A DNA stretch of 5,549 bases, taken from contig CAJWDO010000123.1 in assembly GCA_913031555.1 (NCBI GenBank), positions 1-5,549 on the forward strand, read 5' to 3'. Positions 1 through 5,549 of this stretch are shown here, piece by piece. The translations under genes and the position numbers were made by a program. The DNA is from an uncultured Alphaproteobacteria bacterium. GTDB lineage: Bacteria > Pseudomonadota > Alphaproteobacteria > Puniceispirillales > Puniceispirillaceae. The notes beneath the pieces were generated by a model. It worked only from the letters and a program-made list of their open reading frames with translations. It made no database searches and was not told the origin of the DNA. Position 1 is the stretch's first letter, and each line of letters opens with the position of its first letter.

Positions 1-1523
1 CTGTCGAAGAGGGACGTACAAAATTTGTCCCGGAACGCTGGAGCAAGACCTATTTCGAATGGATGCGCAATATCCAGCCCTGGTGTATCTCACGGCAACT
101 CTGGTGGGGGCATCGTATTCCCGCCTGGTATGGTCCCGACAATCATATTTTTGTCGAGGAAAGCGACAAGGCGGCATTGGCCGCGGCGCGGACGCATTAC
201 GGCAAGGACGTTGAACTGCGGCGTGACGAGGATGTTCTGGACACCTGGTTCTCCAGTGGTCTGTGGCCATTCTCGACCCTTGGCTGGCCCGACGAGACCG
301 AAACGGTCAAGCATGATCTGGCGCGCTATTACCCTGGCGACGTACTTGTCACCGGCTTTGACATCATCTTCTTCTGGGTCGCCAGAATGATGATGATGAG
401 CATGTACGCCATGGATGACGAGGTGCCGTTCCGCGAAGTCTATATCCATGCCCTTGTCCGTGACGAGAAGGGCCAGAAGATGTCGAAGTCGAAGGGCAAC
501 GTCATGGATCCGCTCGTCCTGATCGACCAGTACGGTGCCGACCCGCTGCGTTTCACGCTGGCTGCCATGGCCGCGCAGGGACGCGACATAAAAATGTCGA
601 CGACACGTCTTGAAAGCTATCGCAATTTTGCAACCAAGATATGGAATGCCTGCCGCTTTCTGCAAATCAATGGCTGCACGAGCGGCGATGGCGATTTCGA
701 CCTTGCCTCGGTCAATGAGCCTGTCAACAGATGGATTGTCGCCGAGTATGACGAGGCCATCCAACGCGTGACCACGGCAATCGAGAATTACCGGTTCAAT
801 GAGGCCGCGGACGCCATCTACAGCTTTGTCTGGCATTCCTACTGTGACTGGTATGTCGAACTGATCAAACCGCAACTTGGTGATGAGGCGCGCGAAACCC
901 GTGCCACTGCCGCCGCCATTCTGCGTGGTGCGCTGCGGTTGTTGCACCCGTTCATGCCATATCTGACCGAGGAATTGAACGAGAAGATCTTCGCCAGCAA
1001 GGACATGATGATCACACAAAGTTGGCCTGATACAGTTGGTCTTGTTCAATGCGATGCACCTGATGAGATCAGGCACCTTATCAATGTTATATGTGAAATC
1101 AGATATATAAGATCTGAAATGAATGTACCACTGTCAGCAAAGCCAGCATTGCAGCTTCGCGGTGCGTCCGAGTTGCAGGCTCGGTCGGTCGAGACCAACC
1201 ATGCTGCGCTGACAAGGCTGGCGCGCCTTGGCAATGTTGAAACCGTTGAAAGCTTCGGCAAGGGAACCGCGCGCGGGACCGTTGATGGTGTCGATATCGG
1301 ATTGCCGCTTGCCGAGATCCTCGATCTCGATGCCGAGCGTGCGCGTCTGGAAAAGGCGATTGCCGGGGTTGATGGCGAGATCACGAAGATTTTCCGCAAG
1401 CTCGACAATCCCGGTTTCATCGCGAAGGCACCGGAAGACGTCGTTACTGAAAATCGCCGCCGGCTTGATGAGGAAGTGGCGCGCCGTGGTGCGTTCGAGG
1501 CGGCGCTGGCACGGTTGGCGTAA
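1..1523 (+). CDS. valS: Valyl-tRNA synthetase, C-terminal part (5' truncated by window edge)
   Basis: Class I aminoacyl-tRNA synthetase that charges tRNA-Val in the cytoplasm. The reading frame is open from base 3 with no start, so the gene begins upstream; about 506 residues are present, and roughly the first 370-450 (HIGH motif and most of the CP1 editing domain) are missing. Seen in order: the post-editing return to the catalytic fold (CISRQLWWGHRIPAWY, about bases 84-131), the DEDVLDTWFSSGLWPFSTLGWP block (about 228-290), TGFDIIFFWVARM (about 351-389), the KMSKS loop at 477-491 followed by KGN, the anticodon-binding helical domain (YRNFATKIWNACRF, then WHSYCDWYVELIKP), and a charged C-terminal coiled-coil arm (DAERARLEKAI onward) typical of bacterial ValRS. 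The stop is TAA at 1521-1523. Bases 1074-1130 are locally AT-rich with ATA and AGA codons, yet the encoded EIRYIRSEMNVP is a normal ValRS segment. No convincing terminator follows. The identity is secure. Confidence 0.97.
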   Translation, partial: VEEGRTKFVPERWSKTYFEWMRNIQPWCISRQLWWGHRIPAWYGPDNHIFVEESDKAALAAARTHYGKDVELRRDEDVLDTWFSSGLWPFSTLGWPDETETVKHDLARYYPGDVLVTGFDIIFFWVARMMMMSMYAMDDEVPFREVYIHALVRDEKGQKMSKSKGNVMDPLVLIDQYGADPLRFTLAAMAAQGRDIKMSTTRLESYRNFATKIWNACRFLQINGCTSGDGDFDLASVNEPVNRWIVAEYDEAIQRVTTAIENYRFNEAADAIYSFVWHSYCDWYVELIKPQLGDEARETRATAAAILRGALRLLHPFMPYLTEELNEKIFASKDMMITQSWPDTVGLVQCDAPDEIRHLINVICEIRYIRSEMNVPLSAKPALQLRGASELQARSVETNHAALTRLARLGNVETVESFGKGTARGTVDGVDIGLPLAEILDLDAERARLEKAIAGVDGEITKIFRKLDNPGFIAKAPEDVVTENRRRLDEEVARRGAFEAALARLA

Positions 1524-1544
1524 CGACGTTATCGGACGATATCC

Positions 1545-1570
1545 CGGGACAACATTGCGGGACAACATTG
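1545..1570. repeat. Perfect tandem duplication of a 13-bp unit
   Basis: The unit CGGGACAACATTG occurs at 1545-1557 and again, directly abutting, at 1558-1570; the next two bases (CG) continue the match. It lies 21 bases after the valS stop in non-coding DNA. It looks like a simple slippage or duplication product. The second copy supplies the TTG of the -35-like element of the promoter candidate for the downstream dehydratase, so a regulatory effect is conceivable but not shown. Confidence 0.9.
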
Positions 1571-1596
1571 CGAGATGTGGGCAAACTGCCTAAACT
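1568..1596 (+). promoter_or_regulatory. Candidate sigma-70-type promoter for the dehydratase gene
   Basis: A -35-like TTGCGA at 1568-1573 is followed after exactly 17 bases by a -10-like TAAACT at 1591-1596, each matching 4 of 6 consensus positions. A start of transcription near 1603 would leave a leader of about 50 bases before the ATG at 1656. The rest of the 132-base spacer holds an AT-rich run around 1602-1614 and only tiny hairpins (for example GGCA/TGCC at 1580-1590), none convincing as a valS terminator. Read-through from valS therefore cannot be excluded. Confidence 0.3.
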
Positions 1597-1655
1597 GGCG
1601 TCTAATTTTTAATTGATGGAATGCAACAGGAAAGCTGGAAACAGCCAGGGCTGAC

Positions 1656-3503
1656 ATGAAAAATTCGAAAACTGTTCTGATTGATACCAACCCCGGGCGC
1701 AACTGCCAGACCTTTGGCGTGGCGCGTGAACTTGGCACCTCTGTGGATCTGATCCATGAACCGTCGGTCGGCGTTGTCGGTAACAAGGGCGACTCGCAGT
1801 GCTATCTCGGGGTCGGCGACAAGGTGAACAGCATCCATGACGCCCTCCGTGCCCGGATCGGCGAGGATGATGGCAAGATGTCGATGCGTCTTGTACAGCC
1901 CGAATTCACCATCGCCACCTCGGACGGTATTCGCAATGGCACCAAGGAAATGCGCTATTCTCTGATCGGGCGCGAAGTGACGAATGATTCATTGTGCGAG
2001 CATCTCAGCGCGTCCGGGCTTGAAGGTGTGATCGCCGTTGTTGCCTGTGACAAGCCGCCCGTCGGCACGCTTGCCGCGGTTCTGGAACATAACAGGCCGG
2101 CGATCATCATGTCGGACGGGTCGATCCGGCCGGGTACCGATTCCACCACAGGCGAGCCGATCGACATCATCACAAGTTACCAGCTTGCCGGCAGCCCGGA
2201 TGATGATCTGAAGCGGCGGATCGCCCTTGAATCCTGCCCCGGCTTTGGCAGCTGTGGCGGTATGTTCACCTACAACACGATGCAGACATTCATCGGTGTT
2301 GTCGGCATGCAGCCATTGCATATGGTCTCACCTGCCTCGCAGGATGAGCGCCGTCTTGACGAATTCCCGAACCAGCTGATCGACTGTCTTGAAAACATGA
2401 TCGCAAAGGACATCAAGCCGCGCGACATCGTCACCAGCCAGTCTATCCGCAATGCCATTATCGTGGCGATGGCGGTCGGCGGGTCGACAAATGTGATGCT
2501 TCACGCGCCGGAAATCGCCCGTGCCGCCGGTTATGAGAATTTCTCCCGCGATGTGATGAGCGCCGAGGAATTCAATCACCTGTCAAAGAATGTCGTGCCG
2601 GTTATCGTCGATGCGCGTCCGTTCGGCAGGTTCTCGATGGTCGATATCGATGCCAGGGGCGGTGTTCAGGTCTTCGTCAAGGACCTTCTTGATGCCGGGC
2701 TGCTCAATGGCGATGCGCTGACCTGCACCGGCGAGACGCTGGCCGAACAGATTGCGCGCCTCGATCCGCCGGCACCGGATGGTGATGTGATCCATTCCGT
2801 GGCGAAGCCTTACAAGCCGACCGGCGGCCTGCGTGTGCTTGGCGGCACCCTCTCGCCTGAATTCAGCGCGGTTCTGAAGCTCGCCGGCGTCGAGGGCGGG
2901 CTTGAAAACAACATCTTCGCCGGCACGGCCCGCATTTTCGACGGCGAGCAGAAACTGCTGGAAATGCTGGATACCAATTCGGACCATTTTCAGGATGGCG
3001 ACATGATCGTGGTCCGGTACGAAGGCCCCGTCGGTGGCCCTGGCATGCCTGAAATGCTGGATTCCACCTCGCGGATCACCGCGCTGTGCCGGGAACGCGG
3101 GATTGTCGTCGGTCTGATGACGGATGGCCGGTTCTCCGGTGGTTCGGTTGGACTTGTGATCGGCCATGTTGGTCAGGAAGCTGCTGTTGGTGGGCCGATC
3201 GGCCTGCTTGAGGAGGGGGATGAGATCATCGTCGACCTGAACAGCAATGAGCTGAATTGCCCGCAACTTGATGACGCGGCGGTGATGACTGCGCGCCGCG
3301 CGGCCTGGCAGGCTGCTGTCGATGCCAATGGCGGCACGCACCCGTCGGTTGGCGATGCGAATACGCGGCTGCTGAACAGGATGCGGTGTTCCGCGGTGTC
3401 GGCGGTGCAGGGGGCCGGTATGCATCCCGGTGGCGATCTGTTTGTCAGTGACCCGCGCTCACCCGTCGCGTCCGACTTCACGCCGGTCAATCATCACCGC
3501 TAA
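1656..3503 (+). CDS. IlvD/Edd-family dehydratase (dihydroxy-acid dehydratase-like), substrate uncertain
   Basis: A complete 615-residue cytoplasmic Fe-S dehydratase of the family that removes water from dihydroxy acids or sugar acids. Likely [2Fe-2S] ligands are C49 (DSQCYLGVGD), C131 (CDKPPVG) and C200 (CPGFGSCGGMFT). Likely Mg ligands are D90 (SDGI), D132, carboxylated K133 and E456 (RYEGPVGGPGMPEM); the probable catalytic serine is S494 in TDGRFSGG. Also conserved are GGSTN (275-279) and PTGGLRVLGGTLSPE (388-402). DGI..GT.EMRYSL..RE resembles IlvD more than pentonate dehydratases or Edd. However, the usual PCN.H around the first cysteine, the SRE after YSLP, and CDK..PG are changed, so a branched-chain amino acid role is not certain. 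The ATG at 1656 is the first start after an in-frame TGA at 1614; AGGG at 1647-1650 is a modest ribosome binding site. It lies 132 bases after valS on the same strand, with no ilv or sugar-catabolism neighbour. Family assignment is firm; the substrate is open. Confidence 0.93.
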   Translation: MKNSKTVLIDTNPGRNCQTFGVARELGTSVDLIHEPSVGVVGNKGDSQCYLGVGDKVNSIHDALRARIGEDDGKMSMRLVQPEFTIATSDGIRNGTKEMRYSLIGREVTNDSLCEHLSASGLEGVIAVVACDKPPVGTLAAVLEHNRPAIIMSDGSIRPGTDSTTGEPIDIITSYQLAGSPDDDLKRRIALESCPGFGSCGGMFTYNTMQTFIGVVGMQPLHMVSPASQDERRLDEFPNQLIDCLENMIAKDIKPRDIVTSQSIRNAIIVAMAVGGSTNVMLHAPEIARAAGYENFSRDVMSAEEFNHLSKNVVPVIVDARPFGRFSMVDIDARGGVQVFVKDLLDAGLLNGDALTCTGETLAEQIARLDPPAPDGDVIHSVAKPYKPTGGLRVLGGTLSPEFSAVLKLAGVEGGLENNIFAGTARIFDGEQKLLEMLDTNSDHFQDGDMIVVRYEGPVGGPGMPEMLDSTSRITALCRERGIVVGLMTDGRFSGGSVGLVIGHVGQEAAVGGPIGLLEEGDEIIVDLNSNELNCPQLDDAAVMTARRAAWQAAVDANGGTHPSVGDANTRLLNRMRCSAVSAVQGAGMHPGGDLFVSDPRSPVASDFTPVNHHR

Positions 3504-3516
3504 TCGCGTCGATTAG
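3500..3516. terminator. Small hairpin in the convergent gap, possible bidirectional terminator
   Basis: CTAATCG (3500-3506) and CGATTAG (3510-3516) form a perfect 7-bp stem around a 3-base loop. The structure starts one base before the dehydratase TAA stop and fills most of the 22-base gap before the convergent xthA stop at 3526. It is symmetric, so it could act on transcripts from both sides. The stem is AT-rich, though, and no T-run follows on either strand, so it is a weak terminator at best. Confidence 0.3.
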
Positions 3517-3525
3517 GGCCATCGG

Positions 3526-4296
3526 TTAGGAGTTCAACTCAACCCAGACGGGGGTATGGTCCGACGGTTTTTCAAGGCCGCGCGGCCCCTTGTCGATCCC
3601 CGATCCGATCAGCCTGTCGGCGGCCTCCGGTGACAGCAGCAGATGGTCGATCCGCACGCCGTTGTCCTTCTGCCACGCGCCAGCCTGATAGTCCCAATAG
3701 CTGTACATGACATCCTTCGGATGACAGGCCCGTATGGCGTCAACATAGCCGTCATGGCAGATACGGAAGAAAGCCGCGCGGCTTTCATCACGGGTCAGCG
3801 CATCACCTTGCCATCCGGCAGGGTCGTAACAGTCGATATCCTGCGGAATGACGTTGAAATCACCGGCAAGGACAACCGGCATTTCACTGTCCAGCAATGT
3901 CGTGGCGCGGTGCCGTAGTCGATCCATCCAGGTAATTTTGTAGTCGAATTTCGGGCCTGGGACCGGGTTGCCGTTCGGCAGATAGATCGTCGCCACGCGC
4001 ACGCCGTCGATCGTGGCTTCCATATAGCGAGCCTGCTCATCACCGTCATCACCGGGCAGGCCGCAGACTATGTCGGTCAAGGGCGCGTGGGCGGCGATGG
4101 CGACGCCGTTGTAGCTCTTCTGGCCGTGAAACGCGACGTTCCAGCCGATATCGCTAAAGAGGTCGACCGGGAAATTCGGGTCCTGGGTCTTGGTTTCCTG
4201 AATCAGCAGCACGTCGCAGGCGCCTGATGACAGGTAGGACAGGATATGATCCTGCCGGGCCTTGGCCGAATTGACGTTCCAGCTGGCAATCCGCAT
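3526..4296 (-). CDS. xthA: Exodeoxyribonuclease III / AP endonuclease
   Basis: Mg-dependent DNA repair nuclease of the exonuclease III (EEP) family. It cleaves at abasic sites and has 3'-phosphatase and 3'-5' exonuclease activity on duplex DNA. The protein has 256 residues from ATG, close to the usual ~255-270. All catalytic landmarks are visible: N7 (SWNVNS), E34 (QETK), Y105 (IYLPNGNP), D146 and N148 (AGDFNV), D217 (VRIDHLLLS) and H247 (PSDHTPVWVEL). I chose the ATG at 4296-4294 because MRIASWNVN fits the family N-terminus; an in-frame TTG directly before it (4299) would add one residue. The start sits three bases after the erpA stop, and no good Shine-Dalgarno sequence is seen before it, which points to translational coupling and co-transcription with erpA. 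The gene converges on the dehydratase with a 22-base gap. Its identity is very well supported. Confidence 0.96.
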   Translation of the reverse strand: MRIASWNVNSAKARQDHILSYLSSGACDVLLIQETKTQDPNFPVDLFSDIGWNVAFHGQKSYNGVAIAAHAPLTDIVCGLPGDDGDEQARYMEATIDGVRVATIYLPNGNPVPGPKFDYKITWMDRLRHRATTLLDSEMPVVLAGDFNVIPQDIDCYDPAGWQGDALTRDESRAAFFRICHDGYVDAIRACHPKDVMYSYWDYQAGAWQKDNGVRIDHLLLSPEAADRLIGSGIDKGPRGLEKPSDHTPVWVELNS

Positions 4297-4299
4297 CAA

Positions 4300-4659
4300 T
4301 CAGACGGAAAAGGACGTGCCGCACCCGCAGGACGCTGTCGCGTTCGGGTTGCTGACGGAAAAATACGACCCCATGAGATCCTGCACGTAGTCAAGCTCGG
4401 CCTTGTCGACGAGTTCCAGTGACATCTCGTCAATCACCACTTCGACGTCATGACTGAAAAACGCCAAGTCGTCATCCTGCCGCGCGGAGTCGATGCTGAA
4501 TTCATACTGAAAGCCTGAACAACCACCACCATTCACCGCCACACGGAAGAAACTGCCGTCAGGCTCACCGGAAAGCATCGTCTGGATACGCTGCGCAGCC
4601 GACATGCTCAGCCCGAATTCACTGGATGTGGTCTCAGCTTTGGCTGTCATCGTTTCCAT
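4300..4659 (-). CDS. erpA: A-type iron-sulfur cluster carrier, ErpA-like
   Basis: Small HesB/IscA-family carrier that receives Fe-S clusters from the assembly scaffold and passes them to target apoproteins in the cytoplasm. The protein has 119 residues. The three cluster cysteines are C47 in NGGGCSGFQYEF and C111 and C113 in SCGCGTSFSV at the C-terminus; NPNA precedes them, as in ErpA. An acidic central part includes VVIDEMSLELVDKAELDYV. I chose the ATG at 4659-4657 because GGAG (4668-4665) lies five bases upstream. Another ATG at 4650 gives a protein three residues shorter, and an in-frame TTG at 4680 has no support. The first gene of a two-gene unit with xthA, it is divergent from dgt, an order common in alphaproteobacteria. 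ErpA rather than IscA or SufA is favoured by the C-terminal motif and by the absence of isc or suf neighbours, but A-type carriers are hard to separate by sequence alone. Confidence 0.94.
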   Translation of the reverse strand: METMTAKAETTSSEFGLSMSAAQRIQTMLSGEPDGSFFRVAVNGGGCSGFQYEFSIDSARQDDDLAFFSHDVEVVIDEMSLELVDKAELDYVQDLMGSYFSVSNPNATASCGCGTSFSV

Positions 4660-4664
4660 GGGGT

Positions 4665-4668
4665 CTCC
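4665..4668 (-). promoter_or_regulatory. Ribosome binding site of erpA (decides the start)
   Basis: On the minus strand GGAG is followed by ACCCC and then ATG, a 5-base spacing. It is the best Shine-Dalgarno match among the three in-frame start choices (4680 TTG, 4659 ATG, 4650 ATG) and is the reason the 119-residue form is preferred. Confidence 0.7.
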
Positions 4669-4700
4669 ATGCTGGATCAAGGGGAACCTGCTATGTTGAC

Positions 4701-4729
4701 AATATGAAGCGACATGATGGCCAAATCAA
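4701..4729 (-). promoter_or_regulatory. Candidate promoter of erpA-xthA
   Basis: On the minus strand, TTGATT (4729-4724) and CATATT (4706-4701) are separated by exactly 17 bases, each matching 4 of 6 sigma-70 consensus positions. Transcription would start near 4694, giving a leader of about 35 bases to the ATG at 4659. An imperfect palindrome, ATGTTG-A-CAATAT (4693-4705, 5 of 6 arm positions paired), overlaps the -10 and the predicted start and could be an operator. It matches no regulator site that I can name with confidence. Confidence 0.4.
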
Positions 4730-4734
4730 GCGGC

Positions 4735-4766
4735 CCGGTGCCATTGTGTCACTGGTGGGGCACCGG
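4735..4766. repeat. GC-rich inverted repeat between the divergent promoters
   Basis: CCGGTGCC (4735-4742) and GGCACCGG (4759-4766) are perfect 8-base complementary arms around a 16-base loop. The right side also holds two related octamers 11 bases apart, about one helical turn: CACTGGTG (4750-4757) and the perfect palindrome CACCGGTG (4761-4768). It lies upstream of both promoter candidates and is followed by no T-run on either strand, so it looks more like a protein-binding or cruciform-type element than a terminator. Its function is unknown. Confidence 0.6.
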
Positions 4767-4807
4767 TGTCCAACTGACTGGCATTGCGCGACCGAAACGC
4801 TTTCCGA

Positions 4808-4836
4808 TTGAGAAAACAACTTGCCGCGCCTACATT
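4808..4836 (+). promoter_or_regulatory. Candidate promoter of dgt
   Basis: TTGAGA (4808-4813, 5 of 6 consensus positions) and TACATT (4831-4836, 4 of 6) are spaced by exactly 17 bases. Transcription would start near 4843, leaving about 30 bases to the GTG start at 4874. This is the best promoter-like pair in the window and faces away from the erpA promoter candidate. Confidence 0.45.
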
Positions 4837-4873
4837 GACGACTGTTTTCAGCCAATAGCCGGATCGTCCAGCC

Positions 4874-5549
4874 GTGTCGCCAGACAACACATCCACCCGA
4901 TATGAATCGCGGGAACTTGTCCCCTATGCCAGTCATGGGCCGGCAAGTCGTGGACGTGTTCATGCCGAACCCGACGAGGGCGGTGGTACGCCTGATGGTC
5001 TGGTGGCGCGGACGCCGTTCCAGCGCGACCGTGACCGCATTTTGCATTCCGGCGCCTTTCGCAAGTTGAAACACAAGACGCAGGTCTTCGTCTATCATGA
5101 GGGAGATTATTTTCGGACCCGGATGACGCATTCCATCGAAGTGGCGCAGATCGCCAGATCAATGGCGCGGGCGCTGCGGTTGAATGATGATCTGGCAGAG
5201 GCGGTATCGCTGGCCCATGATCTTGGCCACACACCCTTTGGCCATGCCGGCGAGGACGCGCTTGGCCGCGTTATGGAGCCATATGGGGGGTTCGACCACA
5301 ATGAACAGACAGTGCGGGTTCTGACCAGCCTTGAGCACCGCTATGCCGGTTTTGACGGGCTTAATCTGACATGGGAGACGCTGGAAGGGGTCGTCAAGCA
5401 TAACGGGCCGATGGAAAAAGGTGATGACATCCGCCCGGCGATCCTCGATCTTGATTCGCAGATCGACCTTGATCTTGGCCATCATCCGTCGGCGGAGGCG
5501 CAGCTTGCCAACCTTGCCGACGACATCGCCTATCTGTCGCATGATTTCG
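4874..5549 (+). CDS. dgt: dGTPase-type deoxyribonucleotide triphosphohydrolase, N-terminal part (3' truncated by window edge)
   Basis: HD-domain phosphohydrolase that releases tripolyphosphate from dGTP or other dNTPs, affecting nucleotide pools; a cytoplasmic enzyme. 225 residues are present of a protein usually about 380-410 long in alphaproteobacteria. Metal-binding HD residues are visible: H86 (RTRMTHSIEVAQIAR), H115-D116 (LAHDLGHTPFGHAGE) and D217 (LADDIAYLSHDF). Other family blocks are FQRDRDRILHSGAFRKLKHKTQVFV (residues 49-73), GGFDHNEQT and YAGFDGLNLTWETLEGVVKHNGP. The start is GTG at 4874: an in-frame TAG at 4856-4858 limits upstream extension, and no in-frame ATG occurs before the conserved core. 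The ribosome binding site is weak (GGAT at 4861-4864). A Gly-rich stretch at residues 34-45 looks like a small lineage-specific insert before the conserved RTPFQRD. The usual LGHPPFGH reads LGHTPFGH. It is divergent from erpA. Family assignment is secure; dNTP specificity and allosteric behaviour are not readable from sequence. Confidence 0.95.
   Translation, partial: MSPDNTSTRYESRELVPYASHGPASRGRVHAEPDEGGGTPDGLVARTPFQRDRDRILHSGAFRKLKHKTQVFVYHEGDYFRTRMTHSIEVAQIARSMARALRLNDDLAEAVSLAHDLGHTPFGHAGEDALGRVMEPYGGFDHNEQTVRVLTSLEHRYAGFDGLNLTWETLEGVVKHNGPMEKGDDIRPAILDLDSQIDLDLGHHPSAEAQLANLADDIAYLSHDF

Noticed and set aside
90..1076. Long open frame of 328 codons on the minus strand
   Set aside because: It lies wholly opposite valS, whose motifs are unmistakable. 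The translated product has no recognisable domain and is His/Arg-rich in the manner of antisense shadow frames.
1524..1614. Rho-independent terminator after valS
   Set aside because: The short inverted repeats (TATCG/CGATA with a 2-base centre at 1530-1541; GGCA/TGCC at 1580-1590; GCC/GGC before the T-run at 1606-1610) are too small to be convincing.
2583..3425. Long open frame of 280 codons on the minus strand opposite the dehydratase
   Set aside because: It is a shadow of a strongly supported gene. Its composition (Arg, His, Ile, Asp) reflects the antisense codons, and no motif is seen.
1656..3503. Calling the dehydratase simply ilvD
   Set aside because: Family membership is clear, but several IlvD-typical motifs are altered and no branched-chain amino acid gene is nearby, so a gene symbol would claim more than the sequence shows.
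4660..4680. Upstream TTG start for erpA at 4680
   Set aside because: The added peptide is not conserved in the family, and GGAG is correctly placed for the ATG at 4659 instead.
4696..4701. Plus-strand TTGACA as the -35 of a dgt promoter
   Set aside because: It is a perfect -35 hexamer, but no -10-like sequence lies 16-18 bases downstream. The TTGAGA/TACATT pair nearer dgt is a better candidate.
4714..4905. Small plus-strand open frame (63 codons) in the erpA-dgt gap
   Set aside because: It has no ribosome binding site, runs out of frame into dgt, and its peptide resembles nothing known. The stretch is better read as a control region.
4691..5131. Minus-strand open frame of 146 codons over the dgt start and upstream region
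   Set aside because: It covers the conserved dgt N-terminus in antisense, shows no family resemblance, and overlaps both promoter candidates.

Overview
The window looks like an ordinary chromosomal stretch of a moderately GC-rich alphaproteobacterium. The evidence is the block erpA / xthA next to a divergent dgt, together with the alphaproteobacterial style of the dGTPase and ErpA proteins. A marine Rhodospirillales- or SAR116-like host is possible, but that is only an impression. No mobile element, tRNA, rRNA, CRISPR array or phage gene was seen. Coding density is high and no gene-free stretch exceeds about 215 bases.

Layout, left to right. (1) Bases 1-1523, + strand: the C-terminal ~506 residues of valyl-tRNA synthetase, with its KMSKS loop, anticodon-binding domain and C-terminal coiled-coil arm; the N-terminal part lies outside the window. 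(2) A 132-base spacer holds a perfect tandem 13-bp duplication and a plausible weak promoter. (3) Bases 1656-3503, + strand: a complete 615-residue IlvD/Edd-family dehydratase. It keeps every iron-sulfur and Mg ligand that can be located by motif, but its sequence is clearly divergent around the first cluster cysteine and the substrate-side motifs. Its substrate cannot be assigned with confidence. (4) A 22-base convergent gap with a small hairpin that starts just before the dehydratase stop codon. (5) Bases 4296-3526, - strand: exodeoxyribonuclease III (xthA), immediately downstream of and probably translationally coupled to (6) erpA, an A-type Fe-S carrier (4659-4300, - strand). (7) A 214-base divergent control region with back-to-back promoter candidates and a strong GC-rich inverted repeat between them. 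(8) Bases 4874-5549, + strand: the N-terminal 225 residues of a dGTPase-type HD-domain triphosphohydrolase (dgt), starting at GTG and running off the end.

Functional themes are translation (valS), nucleotide pool and DNA repair (dgt, xthA), Fe-S cluster delivery (erpA), and a [2Fe-2S]-type dehydratase that could be a client of the Fe-S machinery. The dehydratase is the only gene whose role is really open. I do not see a convincing new multi-gene system here; the findings are modest and are scored accordingly.
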